A program made the translations under genes and the position numbers. DNA of 64,000 nucleotides from Dothistroma septosporum (Eukaryota; Ascomycota; Dothideomycetes; Mycosphaerellales; Mycosphaerellaceae): positions 698,229-762,228 of the forward strand of contig NBZP02000055.1 of NCBI GenBank assembly GCA_002236755.2. The letters are read 5' to 3'. A model generated the notes under the pieces. It had not been told where the DNA came from and did not search any database. It was given only the letters and a program-made list of their open reading frames with translations. This document shows, in pieces, positions 55,142 to 64,000 of the stretch. Every line of letters starts with the position of its first letter. The first letter of the stretch is position 1.

Positions 55142-55585
55142 TGCGGGTAATTGCGCAGCGTCGGCGATGTGGGAGTATTGGTGTGTAGATGTCGGTGGAG
55201 AGGAAGATAGAGATAGGCAATCGTCGCGCTTGATGATGACGCGACGGAGCGCGTTTCGGCGTTATGTCAGCTAGTGCTCTTATTGGGGCAGGTCAAGAAA
55301 AGTCATGGGACGGCGACAACGTGGTCAGTATTGGTACGGAACATAGTGGCTTGATCGCTTGGATCCAACGTTACATTTGAGTATCATTGGTGTTAAATAG
55401 CAGTCACAATTCGACTCTAGGTATCTTCGAGGCCAACGTATCTGTTCCGACCACATTTCACTCAGTCGTGCATATGAGACCGACGAATCGTCGAGGGCAT
55501 TGTCGTTTCAATCATCGCAAGCCCTCGCTCAGAAAATCATGCGAGGAGCGCTGCAAAGATTCCGACACTGAATTGAGAATAGTGT
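55142..55585. other. Intergenic
   Basis: This is the upstream region of the acidic protein gene and the downstream end of the PPR gene. No coding content is recognised. Confidence 0.45.
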
Positions 55586-58582
55586 TCACAGAGGCGTGTA
55601 TACAGTTCTAACAACCTTCTCAGCTTCCGCGAGGTCGCCAGGGGAATCTGCCATCCCATCAACACATTCCTCAGCGATATCGTCCACCTGTCTGTCCTCT
55701 ACCTTGACCTCATCAGCTGATGAGATCCTCTCCAGCAAGCGATCCTTCAAATCCGCATCGACATCCATCTGTAAGCGCTTGGTGTATTGCGACTGCGTTG
55801 ACTCCGCCAGTGCCTGCTGGTCTTTTAAATTCTTCAAGCCTCCCTCAGTCCATCTATCCCACACCTTACTGTCGGCCTCCATTCGTCGCAACGCATCGAG
55901 CGTGCCGTCAACATCTTGCGCAGTAGCATACCCAGCAGTCAACACATTCCACGTCACTTGGTTTGGGCTCATGCCTTTGTCCTTCATATACGTCAAGACC
56001 TGCTCAGCCAGCTTCATTTGTCCATGTTTGGTGAAGCTGTGAAGGAAGATAGTCCAAGTCTGTACCGTCGGGCCGCAGCCCTGGTGCGACTCGCGCTGCA
56101 TGTCCTTGATGACTTCTGCTGCGCGTGGCAAGCCCTTCTTTGTCTTGCCGAATGTCATCATGAAGGCGTTCGCGGCGTGGTCAGTCCGAATCAAGTCGCG
56201 GAACGGCTGAATGCCTGCGTCAGCAAGCGCAAGAAAGCGGCGATATAGCTGGTAAGCGATTGCAGTCGATCGCGTCTGCCCGAAGGTATGCTCAAGGTGA
56301 GCTGCAATCATGATGTGCACCACATGCTTCGGAGGCTGCATCCGCTCCGCATCCGGACGAAGACGCGCAGAAAGATGCGGTAAGACGATACTGAGCTGGC
56401 GCAGCGGTTCGAGGTCGAACAGCTGAGCATAAGCATCTGCAAGAGTGTCGAAAGCCCTTTCCGGATGGTGCTTGCTGTGATGCAGTGCCAAGCAGTGAAT
56501 AATCTCCGTCGCAACGACAGGCTCGTGAGCTACACCAATATGCTCGATCGCATGACGGATCGTTGTGTTGAGTCCCTCAGCATCGTCAATGGCCGCTTTG
56601 CAGCCCTTCAGCAGAATCGCGTACGTGTAAGCATCTGCTTGCAGACCATGCTCGACTAGTGAATTGTACACTGCGAAAGCGGTCCTCTGATCGCCAGCCT
56701 CTACAGCGTTCAGCATCACGATGTTGCAAAGCTGGATGTTCAACGTGACTCCGAGCTTGACCAAATTGTCGACGACGCGGAGGCAGACCCGTAAGCCAGA
56801 TGGTTCCCGGATTGCAGCGCGGAGCAGTGTTGCACAGGTACTGCGGAAAGGAATGGAATCAAGTTCTGCTCCAGCAAGACTCGACTCAATGATTGCGTCA
56901 AGCGCTTGCTCGAATTGCCCGCTCCGTGCAAGGTGTGTTGCGAAATGTAGCCAGGTTGACCAAGATATTACAACCTGATTAACCTTGGTCGCTCGATACA
57001 GTTCGTTGATTTGATCATGACTGCAATACGGCATGAGGAGCCTGAGGAAAGAGGATTTCATGTGCAGAGGACCGTGCTCGCCACGATCCGCAAGACGAGG
57101 AAAAGCATCAGCCAGCGCAGCCGCGTTCTTCGCGCATGTGTCGTCTTGAGGATACGTGAATCTATCGGCGAGATGCTGAAGGACTGGCTGTAGGGAACAG
57201 TTGGGGGTAAATTGGCGGGTGTTGAGCAGGAAGTCCACCATACGCTCAGGGTCGTGGTAAAGTATCCAGAGAGCCGTCTGCTGCCAGTACCAGCTCCGGT
57301 GCAAGTTGATCGGCTGCGAGCCTGCGTCAAAGCGAAGCTGTTGCATCTGGAGGTGGCCTCTGGCAGATAACGCAGCCTTAGCCCACGCCTCGGCAGCTGG
57401 CGGGAATTGTGGAGGCTCTACAACCTGGACAGTACGCGGTGAATGCTTGTCGAAACGTCGTTGCAGCCGAGCGAGCCACGTATTCCACTTCAGCATTCCA
57501 CGACCGAAGCGCCGCGGTGGCAGCCATGCGGGTTGCGAAGGCTTCACACGCTGCAGCTGTACATTCGATCCTTGTCGAGATCGGACGGTAACAGGTTGAA
57601 GTCGTTTAGATCGATAGGGCACCCGAGATGGATGCCGGGTCGCACTGTGCCGCCTCTCATGGCTGTCAGACAAATGCATCACTTCGTTGCCGGCCCAGCG
57701 AGATAATTCTGCCAACGCGACAGAGTCGGCCATGCTGTTTTCATTCGCGATTCCACATGTCGCAATGCGTCTCTCTTTGCTTGTCCGGCGTCGACCGGGA
57801 GCAGGCCCAATTGGCATAGGCCGCTGATGTGGCGCGATTTTGAGCTTTCGGGTCTCAATGTCATCGGCCTGAGCTGTTCTGCGTTCCATGTACCGTTTCT
57901 GTCGCTCTGCACGGCGTATGCTTGCGGCCGCCAACTCCTTGGCATGAGCACGATAAGCCGCGTTGAATCGTTGATATGGCTTGATGTTGAGCTGCCGGTA
58001 CTCTACGCCACTGGTCTGAGGAGGTGCACGTGCGGGAGCGATCGCCGGTACGATTCGCTTCACGGTGATGTTTGGTGTCTCCTGGCAATCATCACCCAAG
58101 CGCCATTGCGAGACTTCCTGGACTTTGCCGTGAGTCTTAGCATCGTATGCCACATCGTCCGCCGTGCGCTGGGGCTTGTCCGACTCATAGAACGTCAACG
58201 GCGCGCGTCTTCTGCGAGCAGTTTGCGCCGCAAGCTTGATATGCTCCCGTCGAAGTCGGCGTGGTGAGAGCGATGTGCTGCTATTGCAGATCGATTGGCC
58301 ATTCTTGGACGTGGTGCCTCTAGGCTGTGCCGTTGTTTTCACCTTCGTCTCGGCAGAATCGGCTGGAGTGTTGTCAACCGGGCCAAGAAGAAGGTCCAGA
58401 TATGCTGAGTCGGCAGATAGTCTCGATAGATCTAGCTCTTCATCTTGCTGGTCTGCGCCTGATGGACTGCTGTAGCTCCTGCGTGCTGGCAGCCATGTTC
58501 GGTGTGAGGTGCATATTGCCGGGCTCGCGACACGATTGAGGCTATGATGAAGCGTTCTTATTGCGAGGCGGCATAATAACAT
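55586..58582 (-). CDS. Mitochondrial pentatricopeptide-repeat (PPR) protein
   Basis: This single-exon protein of 998 residues likely binds mitochondrial RNA and helps its processing, stability or translation. The first 40 residues (MLLCRLAIRTLHHSLNRVAS, then TWLPARRSYSS) are rich in Arg and Ser without acid, which fits a mitochondrial presequence. Residues 100-370 are basic and unlike known domains. The helical-repeat part lies from about 400 on. Clear PPR units include DAYTYAILLKGCKAAIDDAE, and TWTIFLHSFTKHGQMKLAEQ with VLTYMKDKGMSPNQVTWNVL. It resembles the large fungal PPR proteins (Cya-5/Pet309 group) in size and layout, but I cannot assign an orthologue. It diverges from the Cwf18 gene. 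Confidence 0.8.
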   Translation of the reverse strand: MLLCRLAIRTLHHSLNRVASPAICTSHRTWLPARRSYSSPSGADQQDEELDLSRLSADSAYLDLLLGPVDNTPADSAETKVKTTAQPRGTTSKNGQSICNSSTSLSPRRLRREHIKLAAQTARRRRAPLTFYESDKPQRTADDVAYDAKTHGKVQEVSQWRLGDDCQETPNITVKRIVPAIAPARAPPQTSGVEYRQLNIKPYQRFNAAYRAHAKELAAASIRRAERQKRYMERRTAQADDIETRKLKIAPHQRPMPIGPAPGRRRTSKERRIATCGIANENSMADSVALAELSRWAGNEVMHLSDSHERRHSATRHPSRVPYRSKRLQPVTVRSRQGSNVQLQRVKPSQPAWLPPRRFGRGMLKWNTWLARLQRRFDKHSPRTVQVVEPPQFPPAAEAWAKAALSARGHLQMQQLRFDAGSQPINLHRSWYWQQTALWILYHDPERMVDFLLNTRQFTPNCSLQPVLQHLADRFTYPQDDTCAKNAAALADAFPRLADRGEHGPLHMKSSFLRLLMPYCSHDQINELYRATKVNQVVISWSTWLHFATHLARSGQFEQALDAIIESSLAGAELDSIPFRSTCATLLRAAIREPSGLRVCLRVVDNLVKLGVTLNIQLCNIVMLNAVEAGDQRTAFAVYNSLVEHGLQADAYTYAILLKGCKAAIDDAEGLNTTIRHAIEHIGVAHEPVVATEIIHCLALHHSKHHPERAFDTLADAYAQLFDLEPLRQLSIVLPHLSARLRPDAERMQPPKHVVHIMIAAHLEHTFGQTRSTAIAYQLYRRFLALADAGIQPFRDLIRTDHAANAFMMTFGKTKKGLPRAAEVIKDMQRESHQGCGPTVQTWTIFLHSFTKHGQMKLAEQVLTYMKDKGMSPNQVTWNVLTAGYATAQDVDGTLDALRRMEADSKVWDRWTEGGLKNLKDQQALAESTQSQYTKRLQMDVDADLKDRLLERISSADEVKVEDRQVDDIAEECVDGMADSPGDLAEAEKVVRTVYTPL

Positions 58583-58870
58583 GGGCCGAACATCTGGGAT
58601 ATGTCGCGTGATGCAACGATGGGATTGTGGCTGGATGTTTTGGAGTTTCGCGAGGACGCAGAAACGAGCTTCGGGAGTGCTTGCGGAGGTACGTCTCGAG
58701 TTTCCAGACCAGCCGGAAATCCAGCGCAGCAGTTCAGTGAGTCTGCTTTCCTCGAGACAGCATTTTCTGGCATTTCTCTTTGCTTCAACATAGCCTCACT
58801 TGCGCAACGACGAGCCTACTACGTCAGTGCGAAACTGCTCAGAATACCCACAGGTACACGCGACACCACC
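58583..58870. promoter_or_regulatory. Bidirectional promoter region of the PPR and Cwf18 genes
   Basis: Only 288 bp separate the start codons of the divergent genes. An in-frame open region upstream of the Cwf18 ATG is non-coding by this model, because the family N-terminus begins at 58871. Confidence 0.5.
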
Positions 58871-59530
58871 ATGGCTTCCACAGCAGCGCTCAGCGCAGCA
58901 GCACAGGACCGCAAGGCTCGACTAGCACAACTCAAGTCACTCAAGCGAAAGCAGCCGGACACCACAGAGGAACAACAGCACGACGCTGCGCCGGCAGCCG
59001 CATCACTAGCGAACGACACCACCGACATTGACACGAAGGACCTCACCTCAAAATACCTCTCCGGTCGCAACTACGACCCAGAAACCAAAGGCGCAAAACT
59101 GGGCTTCGAGAACGCACCCCAAGAAGGAAAAGAAACCCTCGAAAAGAAAGCCGCTCAACTCGCTCTCGAAACCAAACTTGCCGCCGAAGCCGAGGAAAAG
59201 TCCGATAAACCTCTAGATCTCTTCAAACTACAGCCAAAGAAACCCAACTGGGACCTCAAACGCGACCTAGATCGCAAGCTCGAAACCCTCAACATTCGGA
59301 CCGACAATGCAATAGCGCGGCTCGTGCGAGAACGAATATCAAACCAACAGAAAGCTGCGCAAGCACGGAATGGGAGTGCTGCAATGGCTAGTAACGGGGA
59401 CGCAGAGGCGGCGGGCATAGAAGGCACGACGCTGGTGGAAGCGACGAATGTCAGGGAACGCGAGGATGAAGAAGAGGCGCGCAGGGAACGTGAAGAGGAC
59501 GATGCCCTGCTTGATACGACAGGGAGCTGA
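58871..59530 (+). CDS. CWF18: Cwf18/CCDC12-family spliceosome-associated protein
   Basis: This nuclear protein is associated with the Prp19-type spliceosome complex in fission yeast (Cwf18) and matches human CCDC12. It is a single exon of 219 residues, starting at the ACCATGG context at 58871. The N-terminal helix (AAAQDRKARLAQLKSLKRKQ), the LSGRNYDPETKGAKLGFENA segment and the conserved core LQPKKPNWDLKRDLDRKLET followed by RTDNAIARLVRERI define the family. The C-terminus is an acidic, Arg/Glu-rich coiled-coil-like tail that is longer than in the animal protein. No intron is needed. Confidence 0.88.
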   Translation: MASTAALSAAAQDRKARLAQLKSLKRKQPDTTEEQQHDAAPAAASLANDTTDIDTKDLTSKYLSGRNYDPETKGAKLGFENAPQEGKETLEKKAAQLALETKLAAEAEEKSDKPLDLFKLQPKKPNWDLKRDLDRKLETLNIRTDNAIARLVRERISNQQKAAQARNGSAAMASNGDAEAAGIEGTTLVEATNVREREDEEEARREREEDDALLDTTGS

Positions 59531-61799
59531 AGCTGGGAAATGTTCGGACACAGAACTGAGTGATTCCGATCTGACGATGATGGTGGTCAGCAGATTCTAA
59601 CGTGGCTGGTATGGCATGGACCATGATGATGATTGTGGACACGAGATTCCGAAACTGTACAGTCGCATCTGCGATTCTCATCACACCCACAGGATGACAG
59701 GGGAGATCGAGATTGCAGTCGGCGGGCGCGGCTATGGAAAATATGTGGGCAAGCGACATGCGCGCGATCGTTAGATTGTGCTGCTGGAGCTCGGCGTACC
59801 CAGCTCAGCTCGGCAAGCTCAGCTGGAGCGGGCCAGCCACGAGGCAAGAAATAGAGTGGTTCAGGCAAGGACATGGTATGCCCACATGTGAAAAGCTGGA
59901 GAGCCGAAGATCCGAGCAGGTACACGAAAAAGAGGGCAACGCATATCTCCACACGAGGAGCAGCTGGCAGCATCTAAGCAGGTATCACATACAGCAACGT
60001 GCACGAAGTCATGGGCGAGGGAACAGACGGGAAAGGCGCCTGTCTCGGTCCCTTGGGAGGCTGTCAAAAGTTTCAGCTTAAGTCCCTCCGCAACGGCCCT
60101 CCCTCCGACTCCGTCAGGAGAGGTGCTCGCGCGGACCCCTGGTCAAGAGACTGCGCCGTGTAGTGATGCCTACACTATCGTGAAGAATGTCTCACAACAG
60201 TCCCATAGCTAGTGTGGCCATTGCAACCGAAGCCTATCGACTCAATCAATCAAGGTCTCCTGCTCTCTTCACGAATTGCGTGCTGGCTAGAGTATGCCTC
60301 GCTTCGCAGCAGCAGCGCTTTGCACGGCCATGTCCAGTGGCCGGAGGTGTATCATGCATTTGCTGCATGGTCGCAGTATGCAGGTCTTTCCGCTCAAGGT
60401 ATAGTCGTAATAGCTGTGTGAGAGAAGTGCGTCTCGTTCGTCGGACTGCAGCGCTAGCTCTACCCCGCATAGCTGTTCTGCTTGGAGTGGTTGGAGGTGA
60501 CGGGTCTAGAGTGGATGCAGTAATCACTAGGCTCCACGCGGTAGTGTAAGTATTCATGTACGGTTTCGCCTCGCATGGTGAAGGATCGTGAGCCGCTGTG
60601 GCTTTGTTCGAGTGCCAGCTTGTGAGTGTTAGTGCAATTTGGAGATGTGCAGGCTGCACAGCATGGTGTAGGTGGCCAATTAGATGGATACGATGTATGC
60701 TCGATGGTCATGAATGTCTGGGGTAAGAGGGATCCTGTGGACAAAGCGTGCAAGGTACAGAAGTATCCTGGCACCTACCCTGGGAGTGACATGTGATGGT
60801 ATACCACGGCGTTGCGTTGCGTGGCGGAGTGGCTGTGAGTGATCGACAAGTGCGAATGGGTTGGTTCGCCTGGCGTCGATGTAGACGAGGCGTGTTCAGT
60901 CTTGTGGTCGTGTGGTGGGAAGATTCAAGAATGATGATGAGCACAGAAGATGTCACTCCCTGACATGCATCCACAATTGCAGCCGGCCTGCTCGCAAGCT
61001 ACTATCGAAAGCACGCTCGGGCCCTCCTCTCGCCAGCGTGCAGCTCTCGTCTTGACATGCCTGTGCGCGGCCACGATAGTCACCGCGGTGATAGGATCGC
61101 GATGGTGCAGCGTGCAGTAAGCGGTGCATCTTGCAAGCAAGCCCGTCGCCCAACACGCAGCGGCAGTTCTGGGGAGTGGTGATGACTTGGGCATCGGGTC
61201 GCAAATTCTGTAGAGAATCCCAGCATAGTCGCACGTGTCGGTTCCGTACAGGCGTTGACTGCAGAGTCTTGGTCAAGTTGAATCCGTCTCGGACCCCAAC
61301 CGATGCGCAGAGTGTGCGACCGTGCGCGGATGTGGGTCCGTCTGGACTGGATGTCATTGGCTGGCTGGGGATATGGTTGAGTCCTGCCGTTCGAGCCGTC
61401 GATATCATGTACCCTCAGTAGTTTGTAGTAGTAGACCTCGATGCCACTTTTGCGGCACTCGACAATCGCACGACACACATCCTTTTGTATTATAGACATT
61501 CCTTTCAGACCACGTTCGGTCGGCACGTCCCTCTGATCGGGGTCGCCCTCACTGTCCTTCGAAGCGACTGGCTTCGTCGCAGCCTCACCCAGTTCCCAAC
61601 AGAAACCTGACATGCTACAGCGTATCGCTCCGACACACCCTCGATAGCACGACACGCCGTCGGCCACTCAATGTCCAGCCGAAACCAGTGCGGGTAGAGT
61701 GTTTGCGACTTCTTCCCGTGCTGGTGCTTGTTCCTTGTCGAAAGTCTCGGACCCGTGCGATTGGACGTACTCTCGTGGGAGCGGGGCATTGGTCGAGCA
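59531..61799. other. Long intergenic region and kinase leader
   Basis: These 2.27 kb contain no gene I can support. Frames up to 195 codons on the minus strand lack domains. Near the kinase gene a short upstream frame, ATG 61671 to TAG 61697 (8 codons), may lie in its 5' leader and could limit translation if transcribed. Confidence 0.4.
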
Positions 61800-64000
61800 A
61801 TGTCAACGCCATCGCTGGATGCAGAGAATAGCTCCCATGGCCATCCGGCGCCGCAGCAAGTGGCTGCACAAATTGGAAGAGACGTCGAGGAGACACCGCG
61901 ATCGGAAGTGCCGCCTGCCTTGAGCGTGCCGACGCCCAATGCGCAGGAGGCACCTGCGAGGCTCTCGGAGGTCGAAGCACCCAGCGACTACTTCACACCA
62001 CAGCCTGCTGCGACGACCACACATGCACCTTCGTCTCACGAGTTCGCTGCACCGGCGTATTCAACCGGGAGTCGTTCACCTACTGCCAGCGTGGGCACAA
62101 GCGATGCAACGGCCGCAGGACACATCGAACTGCTGGACCCGCTGTCGTCGCTGCACGTACCAGGAAGACCTTCGCCTCATACCACCACGTCTAGCCTCAG
62201 TATAGAGAGTTCTGCGAGCTCGGCGACAGTCACGCCATCGCATTCGGGGAACAGCACGCGACCAGACCTCTCTACCAGGAAGACAACATACCCGAACCCA
62301 TACCCCGTGCAGAACTTTGCCGCGCTGCACAGTCAACAGTACGCACCATACTACATTCCGCACTCGCTACGACGAGGCACCTCCCAACAGCCGCATCAGA
62401 TCTCCACGTTCGCTTCAGCGATAGCATCGCTGCACAGTAACGGTGTGCGGACATCGAGCAACTCGCCCGCCGTGACTCCTTCCGTCGGGCTGTTCAACGC
62501 ATCAGGTCCTCCATCTGCTCCGATCGAGCATTCGGAAAGCATCGGGACGTATGCGAGTCCGTTCCTGCACTTCACGCATACGCACGTGCCCAAAGAAACG
62601 CATGTGGCAGATGTCGATGTTGACCCGGTGTCTGGTCGTAAGCTGATCAACCACTATGAAGTCTTGGACGAACTCGGACGAGGTACACACGGAAAGGTTA
62701 AGCTCGGCCGTGATCTGGAAAGCCCGTCGACTTCACCGACTTACGTCGCCATCAAGATTGTCGAACGCTTCTCGAAACGACGCAAGCTTGGGAGATTGGG
62801 CACAACCGAGGATAAGGTCAAGAAGGAGGTTGCCATCCTCAAGAAGGCTCGGCATCCGAATATCGTCGCTCTGCTGGAAGTCATCGATGACCCTTCTCGC
62901 AAGAAGGTCTATATCGTGCTCGAGTGGGTCGAACGGGGGGAAATCAAGTGGCGGACGAAAGCGCCGAAGGAGATCGCCATGATCGAGGCACGAAGATATG
63001 AACGAGAAAAGAGCGGGCAGACCAGTGAGGCAAAATCGGCCGAGGACGGAGCTGTGCTCATCGAGGCTCAAAGACGACTAGCGAGACAGAAGCGACGACA
63101 GATCAAGCAGTACCGTCAGATGAGGCGTGGTGCTGCAGAGGATCCACAGTCTTGGAGCATTGAGATGGCCGGCGATGACGAGAGTGAAGACTCGCAGGAA
63201 GACAGACTCTCGAGGATATCCTCCCTCACAGCCACATCGGACAATGGTAGACTCAGTGTGGATCCTCAGGGTCGAAGACCCTCGCATACGCCTGCACTCC
63301 TTCATCCTTGCGTAGAACCCAATGAGCCCGGCCAATTCCTGTCGCTGACATCAGAACCGGAGATGTTCTCGCCGACCGGTAATCAAGACCGACCGATACG
63401 ACCGTCCCAATTTAGTTTAAACGGTTTGGAGGGCACAATGTACGGTACTTACGACCCAGCGCTATCACAGACGTCTCGTGTCGCCAGCTTGAATAGCTTG
63501 ACGTCGGCAAGGGGTAGCTCAGACTCACTGGCCAGGCTCGCAAGCGAAATACTGGACTCGGATCTCGATGTTGAACTGCAGAACGTGCCTATCATGCCGA
63601 TGGAGGAGGTGAAGCAGTCGTTCCGTGACACTTTACTTGGCCTACAGTACCTACACGGCCAAGGAATCGTGCATCGAGACATCAAGCCGCCGAATCTCCT
63701 CTCTACTGGTGAAGGTCGGGTAAAGATCTCCGACTTTGGCGTCTCTTACCTTGGTCGGCCGGTCCACGATGGCGAGACAGAGGACATTTGTGAAGCAGAT
63801 GCCACCGATCTGGACGACGAGGCTAAAGAGCTTGCGAAGACTGTTGGCACTCCTGCCTTTTACGCACCAGAACTCTGCATTGTCGATCCAACAGACGATC
63901 CACTGCCGGTAACCAAGGCAATCGACGTGTGGGCGCTGGGCGTGACGCTGTTCTGCATGATATTTGCGCGAACACCATTTGTGGACAGCGAGTTCGTCGT
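61800..64000 (+). CDS. CaMKK/Ssp1-like (Sak1/Tos3/Elm1 group) protein kinase, 5' part
   Basis: The open frame runs from the ATG at 61800 off the end of the window, 733 codons so far and without introns. The kinase group phosphorylates the activation loop of Snf1/AMPK-type kinases. About 280 Ser/Thr/Pro-rich residues precede the catalytic domain. Kinase motifs are ELGRGTHGKVKLGR, AIKIVERFSKRRKLG (catalytic Lys at 319), HPNIVALLEVIDD, HRDIKPPNLL (His 625), ISDFGVSYLG and TVGTPAFYAPELC. The last two are diagnostic of the CaMKK/Ssp1 group. A Ser-rich insert of roughly 220 residues splits the N- and C-lobe parts between VLEWVERGE and MEEVKQSFRDTLLGLQYLHG. The C-terminal part lies beyond the window. 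Confidence 0.88.
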   Translation, partial: MSTPSLDAENSSHGHPAPQQVAAQIGRDVEETPRSEVPPALSVPTPNAQEAPARLSEVEAPSDYFTPQPAATTTHAPSSHEFAAPAYSTGSRSPTASVGTSDATAAGHIELLDPLSSLHVPGRPSPHTTTSSLSIESSASSATVTPSHSGNSTRPDLSTRKTTYPNPYPVQNFAALHSQQYAPYYIPHSLRRGTSQQPHQISTFASAIASLHSNGVRTSSNSPAVTPSVGLFNASGPPSAPIEHSESIGTYASPFLHFTHTHVPKETHVADVDVDPVSGRKLINHYEVLDELGRGTHGKVKLGRDLESPSTSPTYVAIKIVERFSKRRKLGRLGTTEDKVKKEVAILKKARHPNIVALLEVIDDPSRKKVYIVLEWVERGEIKWRTKAPKEIAMIEARRYEREKSGQTSEAKSAEDGAVLIEAQRRLARQKRRQIKQYRQMRRGAAEDPQSWSIEMAGDDESEDSQEDRLSRISSLTATSDNGRLSVDPQGRRPSHTPALLHPCVEPNEPGQFLSLTSEPEMFSPTGNQDRPIRPSQFSLNGLEGTMYGTYDPALSQTSRVASLNSLTSARGSSDSLARLASEILDSDLDVELQNVPIMPMEEVKQSFRDTLLGLQYLHGQGIVHRDIKPPNLLSTGEGRVKISDFGVSYLGRPVHDGETEDICEADATDLDDEAKELAKTVGTPAFYAPELCIVDPTDDPLPVTKAIDVWALGVTLFCMIFARTPFVDSEFV

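Overview
The window is nuclear DNA of a filamentous ascomycete (Pezizomycotina). Genes are compact, with short introns (about 49-133 nt) carrying GT..AG ends and CTNA(A/C)-type branch sites. The gene set is typical of these fungi: mannitol-1-phosphate dehydrogenase, GLO3, SCH9, PPE1, Ecl1, HEM2, UBC9, PEX19, Cwf18, GH55, GH16, CFEM and GT91. A Dothideomycete (Mycosphaerellales/Capnodiales-like) is my best guess, but the sequence alone does not prove it. Both ends cut genes: the 3' part of a PNS1-type choline-transporter-like gene opens the window, and the first 733 codons of a CaMKK/Ssp1-type kinase gene close it.

Layout. 0-11.4 kb is housekeeping, all on the + strand: PNS1, mannitol-1-phosphate dehydrogenase, a DUF2415/WD-like protein, the Arf-GAP GLO3 and the AGC kinase SCH9. 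12-20.9 kb holds a secreted laccase with an N-terminal starch-binding domain (CBM20), a Cdc25/Acr2-type rhodanese, the PP2A methylesterase PPE1 and the lifespan factor Ecl1. 20.9-26.9 kb is gene-poor and holds relics: a dead formate/nitrite transporter and a dead adenylation (AMP-binding) domain, with one small conserved-looking gene between them.

26.9-36.3 kb is a wall/beta-glucan region. A 1,814-residue modular secreted protein (GH16, PAN-like modules, a mucin-like stretch, three CFEM domains) is transcribed away from a GH55 exo-beta-1,3-glucanase, across a shared 1-kb promoter. 37-45.9 kb has a multi-C2H2 zinc-finger protein whose C-terminal part looks like a Ras-type GTPase with every nucleotide-binding motif eroded, a degenerate hevein-type chitin-binding relic, a GT91 beta-mannosyltransferase and a dead NmrA-like gene.

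45.9-64 kb returns to housekeeping: HEM2, a DAO-family FAD oxidoreductase, UBC9 divergent from PEX19, a conserved acidic protein, a mitochondrial PPR protein divergent from Cwf18, and the kinase.

The most notable items are the zinc-finger/pseudo-GTPase fusion, the CBM20-laccase fusion and the GH16/CFEM giant. I spliced all gene models by hand. Exon boundaries are inferred from splice signals and from continuity of family motifs, not from transcripts.
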